9,489 bases of DNA from CAVURW01 sp963743595 (GCA_963743595.1 CAVURW010000275.1:1-9489); one strand, 5' to 3'; counted from the first letter of the stretch, positions 1 through 7,236 are shown. The notes: a model not told the origin generated them from the letters alone. Program-made: numbers and translations.

Positions 1-551
1 CCTGGTCTGCCCGTCTTCCCAGTACCGATTGCCCAAACGGGCTCGTAAGCCACCACCAGTTCTGAGAATTGGTCGTCGGTCATTCCCGCCAGACACGCCT
101 TCACCTGCGTCTCCAGCACGGCGTTCCACTGACCCGCCTCGCGCTCTTGGAGAGTCTCACCCACGCAGACGATCGGTTTTAGCTCCGACTGCAAGGCCAC
201 CTTCGCCTTCTTGTTGATCAGCTCGTTGGTCTCGCCGAAATATTGACGACGTTCCGAGTGACCGACGATCACGTAGCGAACAAACAGATCCCGCAACATC
301 AGTGCCGAAATTTCGCCGGTATAAGCACCACTTGCCGCTTCATGGAAATTCTGAGCGCCAAGTCGAATCACAAAGCCCGCGTTGACGAGGTCTGTAACGG
401 CGGCCAGAGCGGTAAACGGAGGGCAGATTACCACATCCGCGCCGTCGAATTTACCCAGCTCCTTAATTAAATCGTCGACAAGCGCCCGCCCTTCGGACGA
501 GGTCTTGTTCATCTTCCAATTTCCAGCGACCAATTTTTTGCGGTGATTCAT
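1..551 (-). CDS. tpiA: Triosephosphate isomerase, C-terminus cut by window edge
   Basis: Cytoplasmic TIM-barrel enzyme that interconverts dihydroxyacetone phosphate and glyceraldehyde 3-phosphate. Reading from the ATG at 549-551, 183 codons are present. The family is usually about 250 residues, so about a quarter is missing off the left edge. Visible landmarks are NWKMN at 11-15 with catalytic Lys13, VGHSERR with catalytic His98, and AYEPVWAIGTG with catalytic Glu170 and the start of the flexible phosphate-gripping loop. All catalytic residues are intact. The gene is third in the gap-pgk-tpiA cluster and starts 15 nt after the pgk stop, so it is almost certainly co-transcribed. Only a weak purine patch (AAGAAG) precedes the start codon, and translational coupling to pgk is plausible. 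Confidence 0.97.
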   Translation of the reverse strand, partial: MNHRKKLVAGNWKMNKTSSEGRALVDDLIKELGKFDGADVVICPPFTALAAVTDLVNAGFVIRLGAQNFHEAASGAYTGEISALMLRDLFVRYVIVGHSERRQYFGETNELINKKAKVALQSELKPIVCVGETLQEREAGQWNAVLETQVKACLAGMTDDQFSELVVAYEPVWAIGTGKTGRP

Positions 552-566
552 AATCGAGCTTCTTAA

Positions 567-1787
567 TTATTCCTTATCAGGAATGGAGGCCACACCCGGT
601 AGTACTTTGCCTTCTAAAAACTCCAACGAAGCGCCACCGCCCGTAGAGATAAACGAAACCTTATCCGTTACTCCAGCCCGATGAACCGCTTCCACGGAAT
701 CACCGCCGCCGATGATCGTCGTGGCATCTTGGTTCGCGGCAATGGCTTCGGCAACCTTGAACGTGCCCTTGGCGCACTCATCCACTTCAAAAACACCCAT
801 CGGTCCATTCCAGATCACCGTCTTGGCCGTTGCGATCTCATCGGCGTACATCTTGGCCGTCTCCGGTCCGATATCGACACCTTCCCAACCCTCAGGAATG
901 TCTTCGCCGGGCTTCAAATAATAACCGCCGGGAGTGACTGTCTGCGCCTTGAAATCGTAATGTTCCACCACGTAGGTGTCGACCGGCAGCAAGAACTTCA
1001 CGCCCTTTTCCTTGGCCTTCTTAAGCGCTTCAACGGCGATGTTGACCTTGTCCGGTTCACAGAGCGATTTACCGACCTTACGTCCCTGAGCCAAGGCGAA
1101 GGTGTAAGCCATCGCGCCACCGATCAAAATCGTAGTGGCCTTATCGAGCAACCGATCAATCACCTTGATCTTATCCGAGACCTTGGCACCACCCAAAATC
1201 ACGACAAACGGACGTTTCGGGTTTTCCAGTTCTTCACCGAGGTACTTGAGCTCCACTTCCATCAGAAAACCGATGGCACGAACCGCCACATGCTTCGTAA
1301 CACCGCTCGTGGAGGCGTGAGCTCGGTGAGCCGCACCAAACGCGTCGTTTACGTACACATCCGCCAGTTTGGCCAATTGCGCGCTGAAAGCGTCGTCATT
1401 GGCTTCTTCTTCATTGTGATAGCGTAGATTTTCCAGCAGCGCCACCTCGCCATTACCCAGTTCGGCAGCGGCTTTTTCGGCGACTTCACCCACGCACTCC
1501 GATACAAATTTCACCGGGGAACCGAGCAATTCAGCCAAGCGCACTGCAACGAGCGCGAGGCTCTGTTTTGGATCGCGCTTGCCCTTAGGACGGCCCAGGT
1601 GGGCGCAGAGAATGATCCGCGCGCCCTTTTCGATCAAGTACTTCAGCGTTGGTAACGTCTCGCGAATCCGCGTGTCGTTGGTGATCTCTTGGACGCCATT
1701 GTGCTCTTCCATCGGCACGTTGTAATCCACACGGGCCAAAACCCGCTTCCCTGTCAGTTCTACATCACGAATCGTTACCTTAGCCAT
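567..1787 (-). CDS. pgk: Phosphoglycerate kinase
   Basis: Cytoplasmic glycolytic enzyme that transfers phosphate from 1,3-bisphosphoglycerate to ADP, giving ATP and 3-phosphoglycerate. Its 406 residues match the usual family length of about 390-415. The N-terminal substrate domain shows RVDYNVP (Asp21, Asn23; the family more often has Phe than Tyr here), HLGRPKG at 63-69, LLENLRYH with Arg122, and VNDAFGAAHRAHAS at 146-159. The C-terminal nucleotide domain shows GGAKVSDK with Lys202 and Lys206, NGPMGVFE ending at Glu334, and the GGGDS loop around 361-364. The protein appears fully functional. The start is supported by an AGGAGAA ribosome-binding site 7 nt upstream. It lies 42 nt after gap and 15 nt before tpiA in one operon. 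Confidence 0.99.
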   Translation of the reverse strand: MAKVTIRDVELTGKRVLARVDYNVPMEEHNGVQEITNDTRIRETLPTLKYLIEKGARIILCAHLGRPKGKRDPKQSLALVAVRLAELLGSPVKFVSECVGEVAEKAAAELGNGEVALLENLRYHNEEEANDDAFSAQLAKLADVYVNDAFGAAHRAHASTSGVTKHVAVRAIGFLMEVELKYLGEELENPKRPFVVILGGAKVSDKIKVIDRLLDKATTILIGGAMAYTFALAQGRKVGKSLCEPDKVNIAVEALKKAKEKGVKFLLPVDTYVVEHYDFKAQTVTPGGYYLKPGEDIPEGWEGVDIGPETAKMYADEIATAKTVIWNGPMGVFEVDECAKGTFKVAEAIAANQDATTIIGGGDSVEAVHRAGVTDKVSFISTGGGASLEFLEGKVLPGVASIPDKE

Positions 1788-1794
1788 AAGTCAG

Positions 1795-1801
1795 TTCTCC
1801 T
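1795..1801 (-). promoter_or_regulatory. Ribosome-binding site of pgk
   Basis: AGGAGAA on the minus strand, 7 nt before the pgk ATG. It is the clearest Shine-Dalgarno match in the window. The other starts mostly have weak or no match, so this site fixes the pgk start and suggests pgk is translated independently of gap. Confidence 0.8.
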
Positions 1802-1829
1802 GGTTGAAATGAAGACGGGTAGTTACCCG

Positions 1830-2876
1830 TTATTGCTTGCTGATTAGATACTTTAACAGATCCACGCAGCGGTTGGAGTAACCCCACTCGTTATCGTACC
1901 AGCTCACCAGCTTGAAGAACTTGCTGTTCAATTCAATACCGCTACCTGCATCAAAGATGCTCGAGTGCGTGTCATGAATGAAGTCCGTGGAGGTCACTTC
2001 GTCTGTCGTGTATGCCAGGATGCCCTTCAGGTAGGTCTCGCTCGCGTTCTTCATCGCTGCACAGATTTCCTTGTAGCTCGTTTCCTTGGTCGTTTTCACC
2101 GTCAAGTCAACCACTGAAACAGTAGGAGTCGGCACGCGGAAGGACATACCCGTGAGCTTGCCCTTAATTTCGGGCAAAACGAGGCCGACCGCTTTGGCCG
2201 CACCCGTCGTTGAAGGAATGATGTTGATCGCTGCGGAACGGCCACCTTTCCAGTCTTTCTTGGAGGGTCCATCCACTGTCTTCTGTGTCGCCGTGTAGCT
2301 GTGAATCGTGGTCATCAGACCTTCATCCACGCCGAAACCTTCTTTGAGCAACACATGCACAACCGGAGCCAGACAGTTTGTCGTGCAGCTCGCGTTTGAA
2401 ATGATCTTATGGATCGCGGGATCAAGCTTTTCATGGTTAACACCCACCACAACGGTGATGTCTTCGCCCTTGGCCGGAGCGGAGATGATCACGTGTTTGG
2501 CACCAGCCGTGATGTGACCCTTCGCCTTATCCGCTTCCGTGAACAGACCAGTCGATTCGATGACGTAATCGACTCCCAGTGCGCCCCAAGGCAGCGCCGT
2601 TGGGCCTTCCTTGACCGCCAAACACTTGATCTTATAGCCATTCACCACCAAAACGTCATCCTCAGCCAGTGCGGGATCAGACTTCTCGCTCGTTACCGTT
2701 CCGCTGAACTTGCCCTGGGTAGAATCATACTTCAAGAGATAGGCCAAATTGTCGGCAGGAACTAAATCGTTCACCGCGACTACTTCGATGGAGCTTCCCA
2801 GCAAACCTTGCTCTGCAATGGCGCGGAAAACCAAGCGCCCAATTCGTCCGAAACCGTTGATACCTATTTTTGTCAT
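1830..2876 (-). CDS. gap: Glyceraldehyde-3-phosphate dehydrogenase (NAD-type)
   Basis: Cytoplasmic enzyme that oxidises and phosphorylates glyceraldehyde 3-phosphate to 1,3-bisphosphoglycerate. Its 348 residues are slightly longer than the common 330-340. The Rossmann part opens with INGFGRIGR (6-14), followed by AVNDL, where Asp37 is the acidic residue typical of NAD rather than NADP preference. The active site is ISNASCTTNCLAP with nucleophile Cys164 and its partner His192 in TTIHSYTATQ. The C-terminal signature WYDNEWGYSNR is present. It is the first gene of the gap-pgk-tpiA operon, and a promoter candidate lies about 75-100 nt upstream. The stretch just before the ATG has only a weak GAAAGA as a possible ribosome-binding site. 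Confidence 0.99.
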   Translation of the reverse strand: MTKIGINGFGRIGRLVFRAIAEQGLLGSSIEVVAVNDLVPADNLAYLLKYDSTQGKFSGTVTSEKSDPALAEDDVLVVNGYKIKCLAVKEGPTALPWGALGVDYVIESTGLFTEADKAKGHITAGAKHVIISAPAKGEDITVVVGVNHEKLDPAIHKIISNASCTTNCLAPVVHVLLKEGFGVDEGLMTTIHSYTATQKTVDGPSKKDWKGGRSAAINIIPSTTGAAKAVGLVLPEIKGKLTGMSFRVPTPTVSVVDLTVKTTKETSYKEICAAMKNASETYLKGILAYTTDEVTSTDFIHDTHSSIFDAGSGIELNSKFFKLVSWYDNEWGYSNRCVDLLKYLISKQ

Positions 2877-2951
2877 ATGATTGATTCTTTCGTTATGAGT
2901 GGATCTGACTGCGACTCCAGCATGCTGCCAGCTCGCCAGTAGCGGAGTGTC

Positions 2952-2979
2952 ATCGTAGGAGCAAATTAGGTTCGGTCAA
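2952..2979 (-). promoter_or_regulatory. Candidate sigma70-type promoter for gap-pgk-tpiA
   Basis: On the minus strand, TTGACC (2979-2974) and TACGAT (2957-2952) are separated by 16 nt. The first matches 5 of 6 bases of the -35 consensus and the second 4 of 6 of the -10 consensus. The pair ends 75 nt before the gap ATG, in the intergenic space between divergent genes. This is a pattern match only; no transcript data support it. Confidence 0.5.
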
Positions 2980-3105
2980 CGCGAAAAGCAGGAAAATATT
3001 TCCGCCCGTTCGAATTAACCCGGCTTTAAAAATTCTTCCTTGGTGCCGAGCAGAAATCGAGCGATTCCCCTTGTACATTAACAAGCCGCATGCGAACCTC
3101 CCGGC

Positions 3106-3561
3106 GTGTCTGCCCTCATCTCTCACATCTTCTTTATTCCTGAAGCTTTCGCTGACCAAGTCTTCGCAATTTGGTGGGAACAAATCCCCACAAAGCCCGG
3201 CCTCTACCTCTACTTCGCTACCGTTTGGGAAACCCAATGGCTCACCGAAAATCTGCCCCAAGTGAAGGGTTTGCCCCTGCTTTTGCCCACACCGGTTGAA
3301 TTAGATAATCTGCAAAATTACTTCTCAGACACTTATTCCATGGTCTCCATGGACTCCGCGCAGACAGAGGGCCTTTCAATCCTGGCGCTCTGGCGCAATT
3401 ACGAATACTTCACCACGAATCGCCTCTTGATCGTTCTGGGAAATACCCCTGAGCCGATCTCTGGAGAAGGCTTGGGACTTCCCTTCGTCAATTCCTACAT
3501 TCGCTCCCTGAGGCAAACCCATGACGACTGGTCCATGCAAATGAGACCGAAAGTCGCTTAA
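3106..3561 (+). CDS. Hypothetical protein, 151 aa, GTG start uncertain
   Basis: I do not recognise this protein. It is rich in aromatic and hydrophobic residues near its N-terminus (IWWEQIP, GLYLYF, ETQWL) and has mixed composition afterwards. There is no clear signal peptide, membrane helix or catalytic motif. The frame is open only from 3082 because a TAA lies at 3079-3081. GTG at 3106 is the only conventional start before a much later ATG, and no ribosome-binding site precedes it, so the start may be wrong. Preference for the plus strand is inferred from protein-like composition and from its place 29 nt upstream of the PHP gene on the same strand. An overlapping minus-strand frame (2950-3261) looks less protein-like. 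Confidence 0.6.
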   Translation: MSALISHIFFIPEAFADQVFAIWWEQIPTKPGLYLYFATVWETQWLTENLPQVKGLPLLLPTPVELDNLQNYFSDTYSMVSMDSAQTEGLSILALWRNYEYFTTNRLLIVLGNTPEPISGEGLGLPFVNSYIRSLRQTHDDWSMQMRPKVA

Positions 3562-3590
3562 GCTCTAAACACACTTTTTCCTCTTCTTAT

Positions 3591-5219
3591 ATGCCCCTAG
3601 CTGAATTTCTTGCCAACGGCGACCCCAATCAAGCCACCTCCTGTTTCGTTGAAAATCTTCCCAGCGGTAAAGTCGCCGCCGTATTTGTTCGCGAAGGCAC
3701 CGAATTTGCCGCCTCGATTCTTCCCGAGCAGACGGTAAGCGAGAGCTACCTCTCCCAGGAAGATCAACGCGTTCTCAACCGCGAACTCTTGAAGCAGGGA
3801 ATTCTCGATTCCCGCGATACCTGGACCGACGCCCCCGACCAAAAGCATACCGAGAAACCAGTCGAATTTGCCTACGTCACTCCTAAGAGTGAAGTGGTGA
3901 CCTTCTCCCTCCCGTACGACCAGCTTTTTGATCAGATTCACGATCTCGATAAATCACGCCATCTTCTCACAAGCCGCTCCAGGCGCCGCGAAGCTCTGGA
4001 AAATGCCGATCCCGAGGAAATGTCCAAGCTCCTCGACTCAGTCGATCTCGGCCCTTCTTTCGCAGAACGTTGCGCGAAGTTCTCCCCGGTAAACGCGGAA
4101 ACCGAACGTGGACACCTTCAGGTTATGGGCAAGCCCGATGCTCAAGGCGAGACCGAGACGGTCGGCAAGGAACGGGCCAATCCCGATAATGAAGCGATGC
4201 TTCTGTGCGATTTCCATAATCACTCAACTTGGTCCGACGGTTTGCGCTCCATCAAAGAGCAGGTCGATTTCTACGGGCAAAAGGGTTTCGATGTGGTGTG
4301 CATTACGGATCACCTCGTGAATCCGAATTGCGTGGCCGGGAAAATCGTGGCGAGCACCGGCCTCGTTTTGACCCCGGAAAAGTTACCCGCGTACCTGGCC
4401 GAAATCGAAGAGATGAAGATCTACGCCAAGGAAAAATATGGAATGATCCTGATGGCTGGCGTGGAAGTCAATAAAGACAGTCTCATCCCGAATCAAGCGA
4501 CTCACCTGCTGTGCATTGATCTGAAGGGGCCGATCGATCCCTCTCAAAGCCTCGAGAAAATCGCGGATCAGGTCCATTCGCAAGGTGGCGTCACTGTTGT
4601 TGCGCACCCGGACTATTTTTGGAATCTCCGCGAAGGCGCTCCCCGGAATTGGGAATTCCACACGCGCAATCAGTTTAAACAAATCGATCGCTCCCGCTTC
4701 TTCCATGACGGCTGGGAGATCGCCAATAGCAATTTCGTGTTTCCGAAAGTGGCTGAGAAGGTGGAAGAGCTCGGTCTTACCGGAATTGGCGACAGCGACT
4801 CGCACTTTAAACCGCATCACTTGAGCACTTGGCGCACGGTGATGTTCGGCGAAAAAGAGCCCGAAGAGATTAAACTGAATTTGCGTAAGGGCGAAGTCTT
4901 CATCAAACACGATGAACATGACACCCTCTACATCGCCAAAGACTTAACTGCGGTTCAGGGCGGTCGATACAACTTCCAGGATCTCGACGCCAAGCAAGCC
5001 GAGAACATCGCCGCCGAAACGGGTTCCGAAGTCGCTCAGGTCAAAACGGAAGGGGCCGCCATTCCCACCACGGCCCCTGCAAGCGGTGAAGCCACGCCGA
5101 CACCCAGCCCGGAGAAAGCGGAAAAAGCCGTTGCCGCGAAGTCGGATGCGCCCGCGCCCAGCGCTGGCCTCACGATGCCGCCAGAGCACACCGACGAATC
5201 GGCTTCTGTGAAGGTATAA
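3591..5219 (+). CDS. PHP-domain metal-dependent hydrolase with novel N-terminal region
   Basis: Probable metal-dependent phosphoesterase or hydrolase of the PHP (polymerase and histidinol phosphatase) family. The PHP domain spans about 204-450. Its metal-binding motifs are DFHNHSTWSDG (His209, His211, Asp216), CITDH (Asp240, His241), AGVEVN (Glu292), THLLC (His305), VVAHPDYFW (His339) and GIGDSDSH (Asp401, His405), so the expected metal-site motifs are all present. Residues 1-203 match no family I know; this part is charged, soluble-looking and in frame throughout. Residues 485-535 are a low-complexity Pro/Ala/Thr/Glu tail, probably disordered. A second ATG at residue 203 sits exactly at the PHP boundary and could be an alternative start. 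The ATG at 3591 is preceded by a pyrimidine-rich run with no Shine-Dalgarno sequence. The UbiA gene follows after 10 nt. The substrate is unknown. Confidence 0.92.
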   Translation: MPLAEFLANGDPNQATSCFVENLPSGKVAAVFVREGTEFAASILPEQTVSESYLSQEDQRVLNRELLKQGILDSRDTWTDAPDQKHTEKPVEFAYVTPKSEVVTFSLPYDQLFDQIHDLDKSRHLLTSRSRRREALENADPEEMSKLLDSVDLGPSFAERCAKFSPVNAETERGHLQVMGKPDAQGETETVGKERANPDNEAMLLCDFHNHSTWSDGLRSIKEQVDFYGQKGFDVVCITDHLVNPNCVAGKIVASTGLVLTPEKLPAYLAEIEEMKIYAKEKYGMILMAGVEVNKDSLIPNQATHLLCIDLKGPIDPSQSLEKIADQVHSQGGVTVVAHPDYFWNLREGAPRNWEFHTRNQFKQIDRSRFFHDGWEIANSNFVFPKVAEKVEELGLTGIGDSDSHFKPHHLSTWRTVMFGEKEPEEIKLNLRKGEVFIKHDEHDTLYIAKDLTAVQGGRYNFQDLDAKQAENIAAETGSEVAQVKTEGAAIPTTAPASGEATPTPSPEKAEKAVAAKSDAPAPSAGLTMPPEHTDESASVKV

Positions 5220-5229
5220 TCTCGGGCGG

Positions 5230-6093
5230 ATGAGACGTCTTCTGTTCCTTTTGAAGGCGTCTCGGCCTGGTCTGTGGTTCCAGACGATTTGGCTCTACGT
5301 CTTGCCCACGTCCCACCTGCCCGTGTGGAATTCCACCTGGTTCTGGGTGGGAATGGCTTATGTTACTTTTCCGCTGAATCTGCTCGTTTATGGCTGGAAT
5401 GACTTGGTGGATGTGCCGGGTGATCGCGTCAATCCGCGCAAGGATACGTTCCTTTTCGGAGCGCGTGGCTCACGAGAGGAATTGGCGCTTTTACCTGCGG
5501 CGATGATTCTCGCTCAAATCCCGTTTGCCGTGGTGTTCATTTGGACGTTCGGATGGAAAATGGCACTCTTACTCACCGCCATTTGTGCCGTGAATTACCT
5601 CTATAATTTGCCTAAAAATGGATGGCGCGGCAGACCGCCTCTGGAGCTCTTAAACCAGGCCGGTTACCTCCTCATTCTGCCGATGAGCGTGTGGCTGAAT
5701 TCAACCCCACAAGTGCCCTGGATCGCTGTCGTTTATCTGGTGCTCTTTTGCTCGCATTCCCACCTCATGGGCGAGGTGATGGATGTGCAACCGGACGCTG
5801 CCGTGGGGCGGTGGACCACAGCTCGCGTCATCGGTGTTTTACCTAGCAAAATCGCGATCACCACCCTAGTTTTTATCGAGGGGCTCCTGCTGGGATTTCA
5901 TTTCCATGACTGGATCCTCGGCGGATTTCTGTTGTTGGGCTGCCTCTGGTTGTTACTGGATATGCTCGTGCTGTTTGGCGGACGTCCGTTCTACACGCCT
6001 GTCGAAATTTGGCTTTTCGGCGTCGGCATCAACATTTCTGGGTTCGCCAGCATGGCTTGGGTATGGTGGGTGGGAACATTGATGCGATCGTAG
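5230..6093 (+). CDS. UbiA-family prenyltransferase (integral membrane)
   Basis: Predicted membrane enzyme that transfers an isoprenoid chain from its diphosphate to an acceptor. At 287 residues it has the usual family length. Both Asp-rich magnesium/diphosphate motifs are visible: NDLVDVPGD at 57-65 (the NDxxDxxxD pattern) and DVQPDAAVGRWTTA from 185 (the DxxxD pattern followed by the conserved GR-TTA). YNLP and GRPPLELL near 124-142 also fit the family. Hydrophobic segments lie at roughly 16-53, 86-105, 109-126, 144-156, 163-178, 206-222, 228-250 and 259-283. It starts 10 nt after the PHP gene, so the two are likely co-transcribed. The acceptor (quinone, haem, chlorophyll, carotenoid or lipid) cannot be read from the sequence, and no pathway genes for any of these flank it. 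Confidence 0.92.
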   Translation: MRRLLFLLKASRPGLWFQTIWLYVLPTSHLPVWNSTWFWVGMAYVTFPLNLLVYGWNDLVDVPGDRVNPRKDTFLFGARGSREELALLPAAMILAQIPFAVVFIWTFGWKMALLLTAICAVNYLYNLPKNGWRGRPPLELLNQAGYLLILPMSVWLNSTPQVPWIAVVYLVLFCSHSHLMGEVMDVQPDAAVGRWTTARVIGVLPSKIAITTLVFIEGLLLGFHFHDWILGGFLLLGCLWLLLDMLVLFGGRPFYTPVEIWLFGVGINISGFASMAWVWWVGTLMRS

Positions 6094-6248
6094 CTTTATG
6101 TCCTAAACGATTCACAAGTACTCGGCATTGCAACTATTGCGCCTCCATGACGCATTCTCAAGATTTCCCCAAGACAACCTACCAACCCTGTGCTACGTTT
6201 CGGTGGAGTTAAGTGTTTCTCTTTTAACAAGATCCGCCGGACACTCAT

Positions 6249-6551
6249 ATGAACCGCCCCATGGATTCAGTTACGGTCTGCTTCACTGACCACGTGACAC
6301 TCGACAGAGACCGAGTCCACTGGCAAAGCAAAGGTGTCATCCTCGATACCAAATGGTACTTTGAACAGGGCACGGAACTCGAATTCGCGGTGGAGCGGGG
6401 CGCTACACGACGCGTCTGCGTCGGCACGGTGGTCTCGTGCACGCCCCACCCCAACCGAAACGGCGTGTACGAAACGAGCATCTATTTCGTCGATTCCCCC
6501 TGCAGGGAAATGATGGAGATCTGGTCCAAAATCAACGCCATGACGGTTTAA
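6249..6551 (+). CDS. Small PilZ-like domain protein
   Basis: A 100-residue soluble protein. The core pattern resembles a single PilZ-type beta-barrel: SKGVILDT (28-34), then FEQGTELEF (38-46), then a basic turn RRVCVGTVVSCTPHP (54-68), then GVYETSIYFVD (72-82) and a C-terminal helix. This order is familiar from small PilZ-like regulators. The canonical cyclic-di-GMP contacts (the RxxxR arm and D/NxSxxG) are not clearly present, so it may not bind the nucleotide. No signal peptide or membrane helix is visible. It lies 155 nt after the UbiA gene and is probably separately transcribed. No strong ribosome-binding site is seen, and the ATG at 6261 is an alternative start. The family call is by eye and moderate. 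Confidence 0.72.
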   Translation: MNRPMDSVTVCFTDHVTLDRDRVHWQSKGVILDTKWYFEQGTELEFAVERGATRRVCVGTVVSCTPHPNRNGVYETSIYFVDSPCREMMEIWSKINAMTV

Positions 6552-6555
6552 CTTC

Positions 6556-6576
6556 CAACGGGAATCATCCCTGTTG
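6556..6576 (+). terminator. Small hairpin after the PilZ-like gene
   Basis: CAACGGGA pairs with TCCCTGTTG across a 4-nt ATCA loop, with one bulged base, starting 4 nt after the stop codon. It is placed like a terminator stem but has no T-run behind it. It could be a weak terminator or an RNA-stabilising hairpin. Confidence 0.3.
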
Positions 6577-6586
6577 AGGCTGTGGC

Positions 6587-6615
6587 TTGTCCGTAACTCT
6601 ATCTTAGACTAGACT
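6587..6615 (+). promoter_or_regulatory. Possible promoter of the 66-aa gene
   Basis: TTGTCC and TAGACT are spaced by 17 nt, each matching 4 of 6 consensus bases. The pair ends 19 nt before the ATG at 6635. This is a weak match, listed because spacing and position are right. Confidence 0.22.
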
Positions 6616-6634
6616 GCTGACCGCTGGTGTCGAT

Positions 6635-6835
6635 ATGCCTCCAAATCAGAGCCAATCCTGGGAAGAGAATGAACGTGAGCACGCTGAAGAGCGCCTTCTA
6701 ACGGAGGAACTTATTCGCTCCGGCCAAAAAACTGCCTGGGACATCCAGATGGAAAACTCGCTCTTTCCTATGGATGCCAAGGTCGTTATCGATTGGACAG
6801 AACTCTCTGAGCGCTTTGAACGGGCTCATGCCTGA
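6635..6835 (+). CDS. Small hypothetical protein (66 aa), partner of decayed nucleotidyltransferase
   Basis: I do not recognise the family. The 66-residue protein is charged and probably helical: Glu/Arg-rich EENEREHAEERLLTEELI near the N-terminus, and DWTELSERFERAHA at the C-terminus. No membrane segment or DNA-binding motif is evident. Its last 8 nt overlap the ATG at 6828 of the next, broken gene. This overlap is typical of co-translated two-gene modules such as antitoxin-toxin or regulator-enzyme pairs. It may therefore be the surviving first gene of such a module. It is much too short to be an AbiEi-type antitoxin, so assignment to a known toxin-antitoxin type is not justified. It could also be a non-functional remnant like its neighbour. 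Confidence 0.5.
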   Translation: MPPNQSQSWEENEREHAEERLLTEELIRSGQKTAWDIQMENSLFPMDAKVVIDWTELSERFERAHA

Positions 6836-7220
6836 ACAGGTTCCGGCAACTACTTTTGCGGACGCGGTTGAGATTGCCGATGATTGTCGGCGGCCATGCT
6901 GTGAATGTTTGGGCGTAGACCTACTCGTCCCGGCTCGCAAACTCGGCGGACCTTGATCAGGCGAGCCGACAGGACGTAAAGCACGTCCAAATCATGAAGC
7001 TCTGTGCCCGTGAATTGAATCTGCGGGAGCAGGTAAGATCAGCGAACGCCTTGCTGTCAATTACCTTGAAGATCTTCGCGACGTGTTATTTAGCGCAAAG
7101 GCTGAAATCGTGGCAAAGAAGTGGAGTCTTAGCTTCGATGGAATCATGCCAGTAGAAAAAGTGCAGCAAAGCACGCTAGAAAAGATTCAAAACTTCGCCC
7201 AATTTCGATTCGGGTCTCAG
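6828..7220 (+). pseudogene. Decayed nucleotidyltransferase-family gene (frameshifts, internal deletion)
   Basis: Three coding-like pieces lie in alternating frames. Piece one (from ATG 6828) reads MPEQVPATTFADAVEIADD. After a +1 shift, frame 6883-6915 reads IVGGHAVNVWA, the N-terminal signature of AbiEii-like/nucleotidyltransferase proteins, and ends at TAG 6916-6918. The same frame resumes with ADLDQASRQDVKHVQIM (6946-6996), which resembles the C-terminal helical part of those proteins. A further shift gives ISERLAVNYLEDLRDVL (7038-7088), and that frame stays coding-like to about 7200. The catalytic stretch expected between the GGHAVN motif and the helical part (an SKD-D-type Asp motif and about 100 residues) is absent. 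At least two frameshifts plus an internal deletion make it non-functional. Its 3' end lies against the oppositely oriented oxidoreductase gene. Family assignment is by motif memory and moderate. Confidence 0.6.
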
Positions 7221-7236
7221 CGGGCAATCCGGCCAC

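Noticed and set aside
681..1427. Long plus-strand open frame of 248 codons opposite pgk
   Set aside because: It lies wholly antisense to a fully conserved pgk, and its translation shows no family motif; it is a codon-bias shadow.
2409..2765. Plus-strand open frame of 118 codons opposite gap
   Set aside because: It is antisense to the conserved dehydrogenase and has no recognisable motif.
2950..3261. Minus-strand open frame of 103 codons upstream of gap
   Set aside because: It overlaps the probable gap promoter and the plus-strand 151-aa frame. Its composition looks less like a protein and no ribosome-binding site is seen.
4383..4919. Minus-strand open frame of 178 codons opposite the PHP domain
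   Set aside because: The plus strand here encodes the metal-binding PHP motifs; the minus frame is a shadow.
6094..6248. Search for a terminator or small RNA after the UbiA gene
   Set aside because: No convincing stem with a T-run, and no coding frame with a plausible start, was found in these 155 nt.
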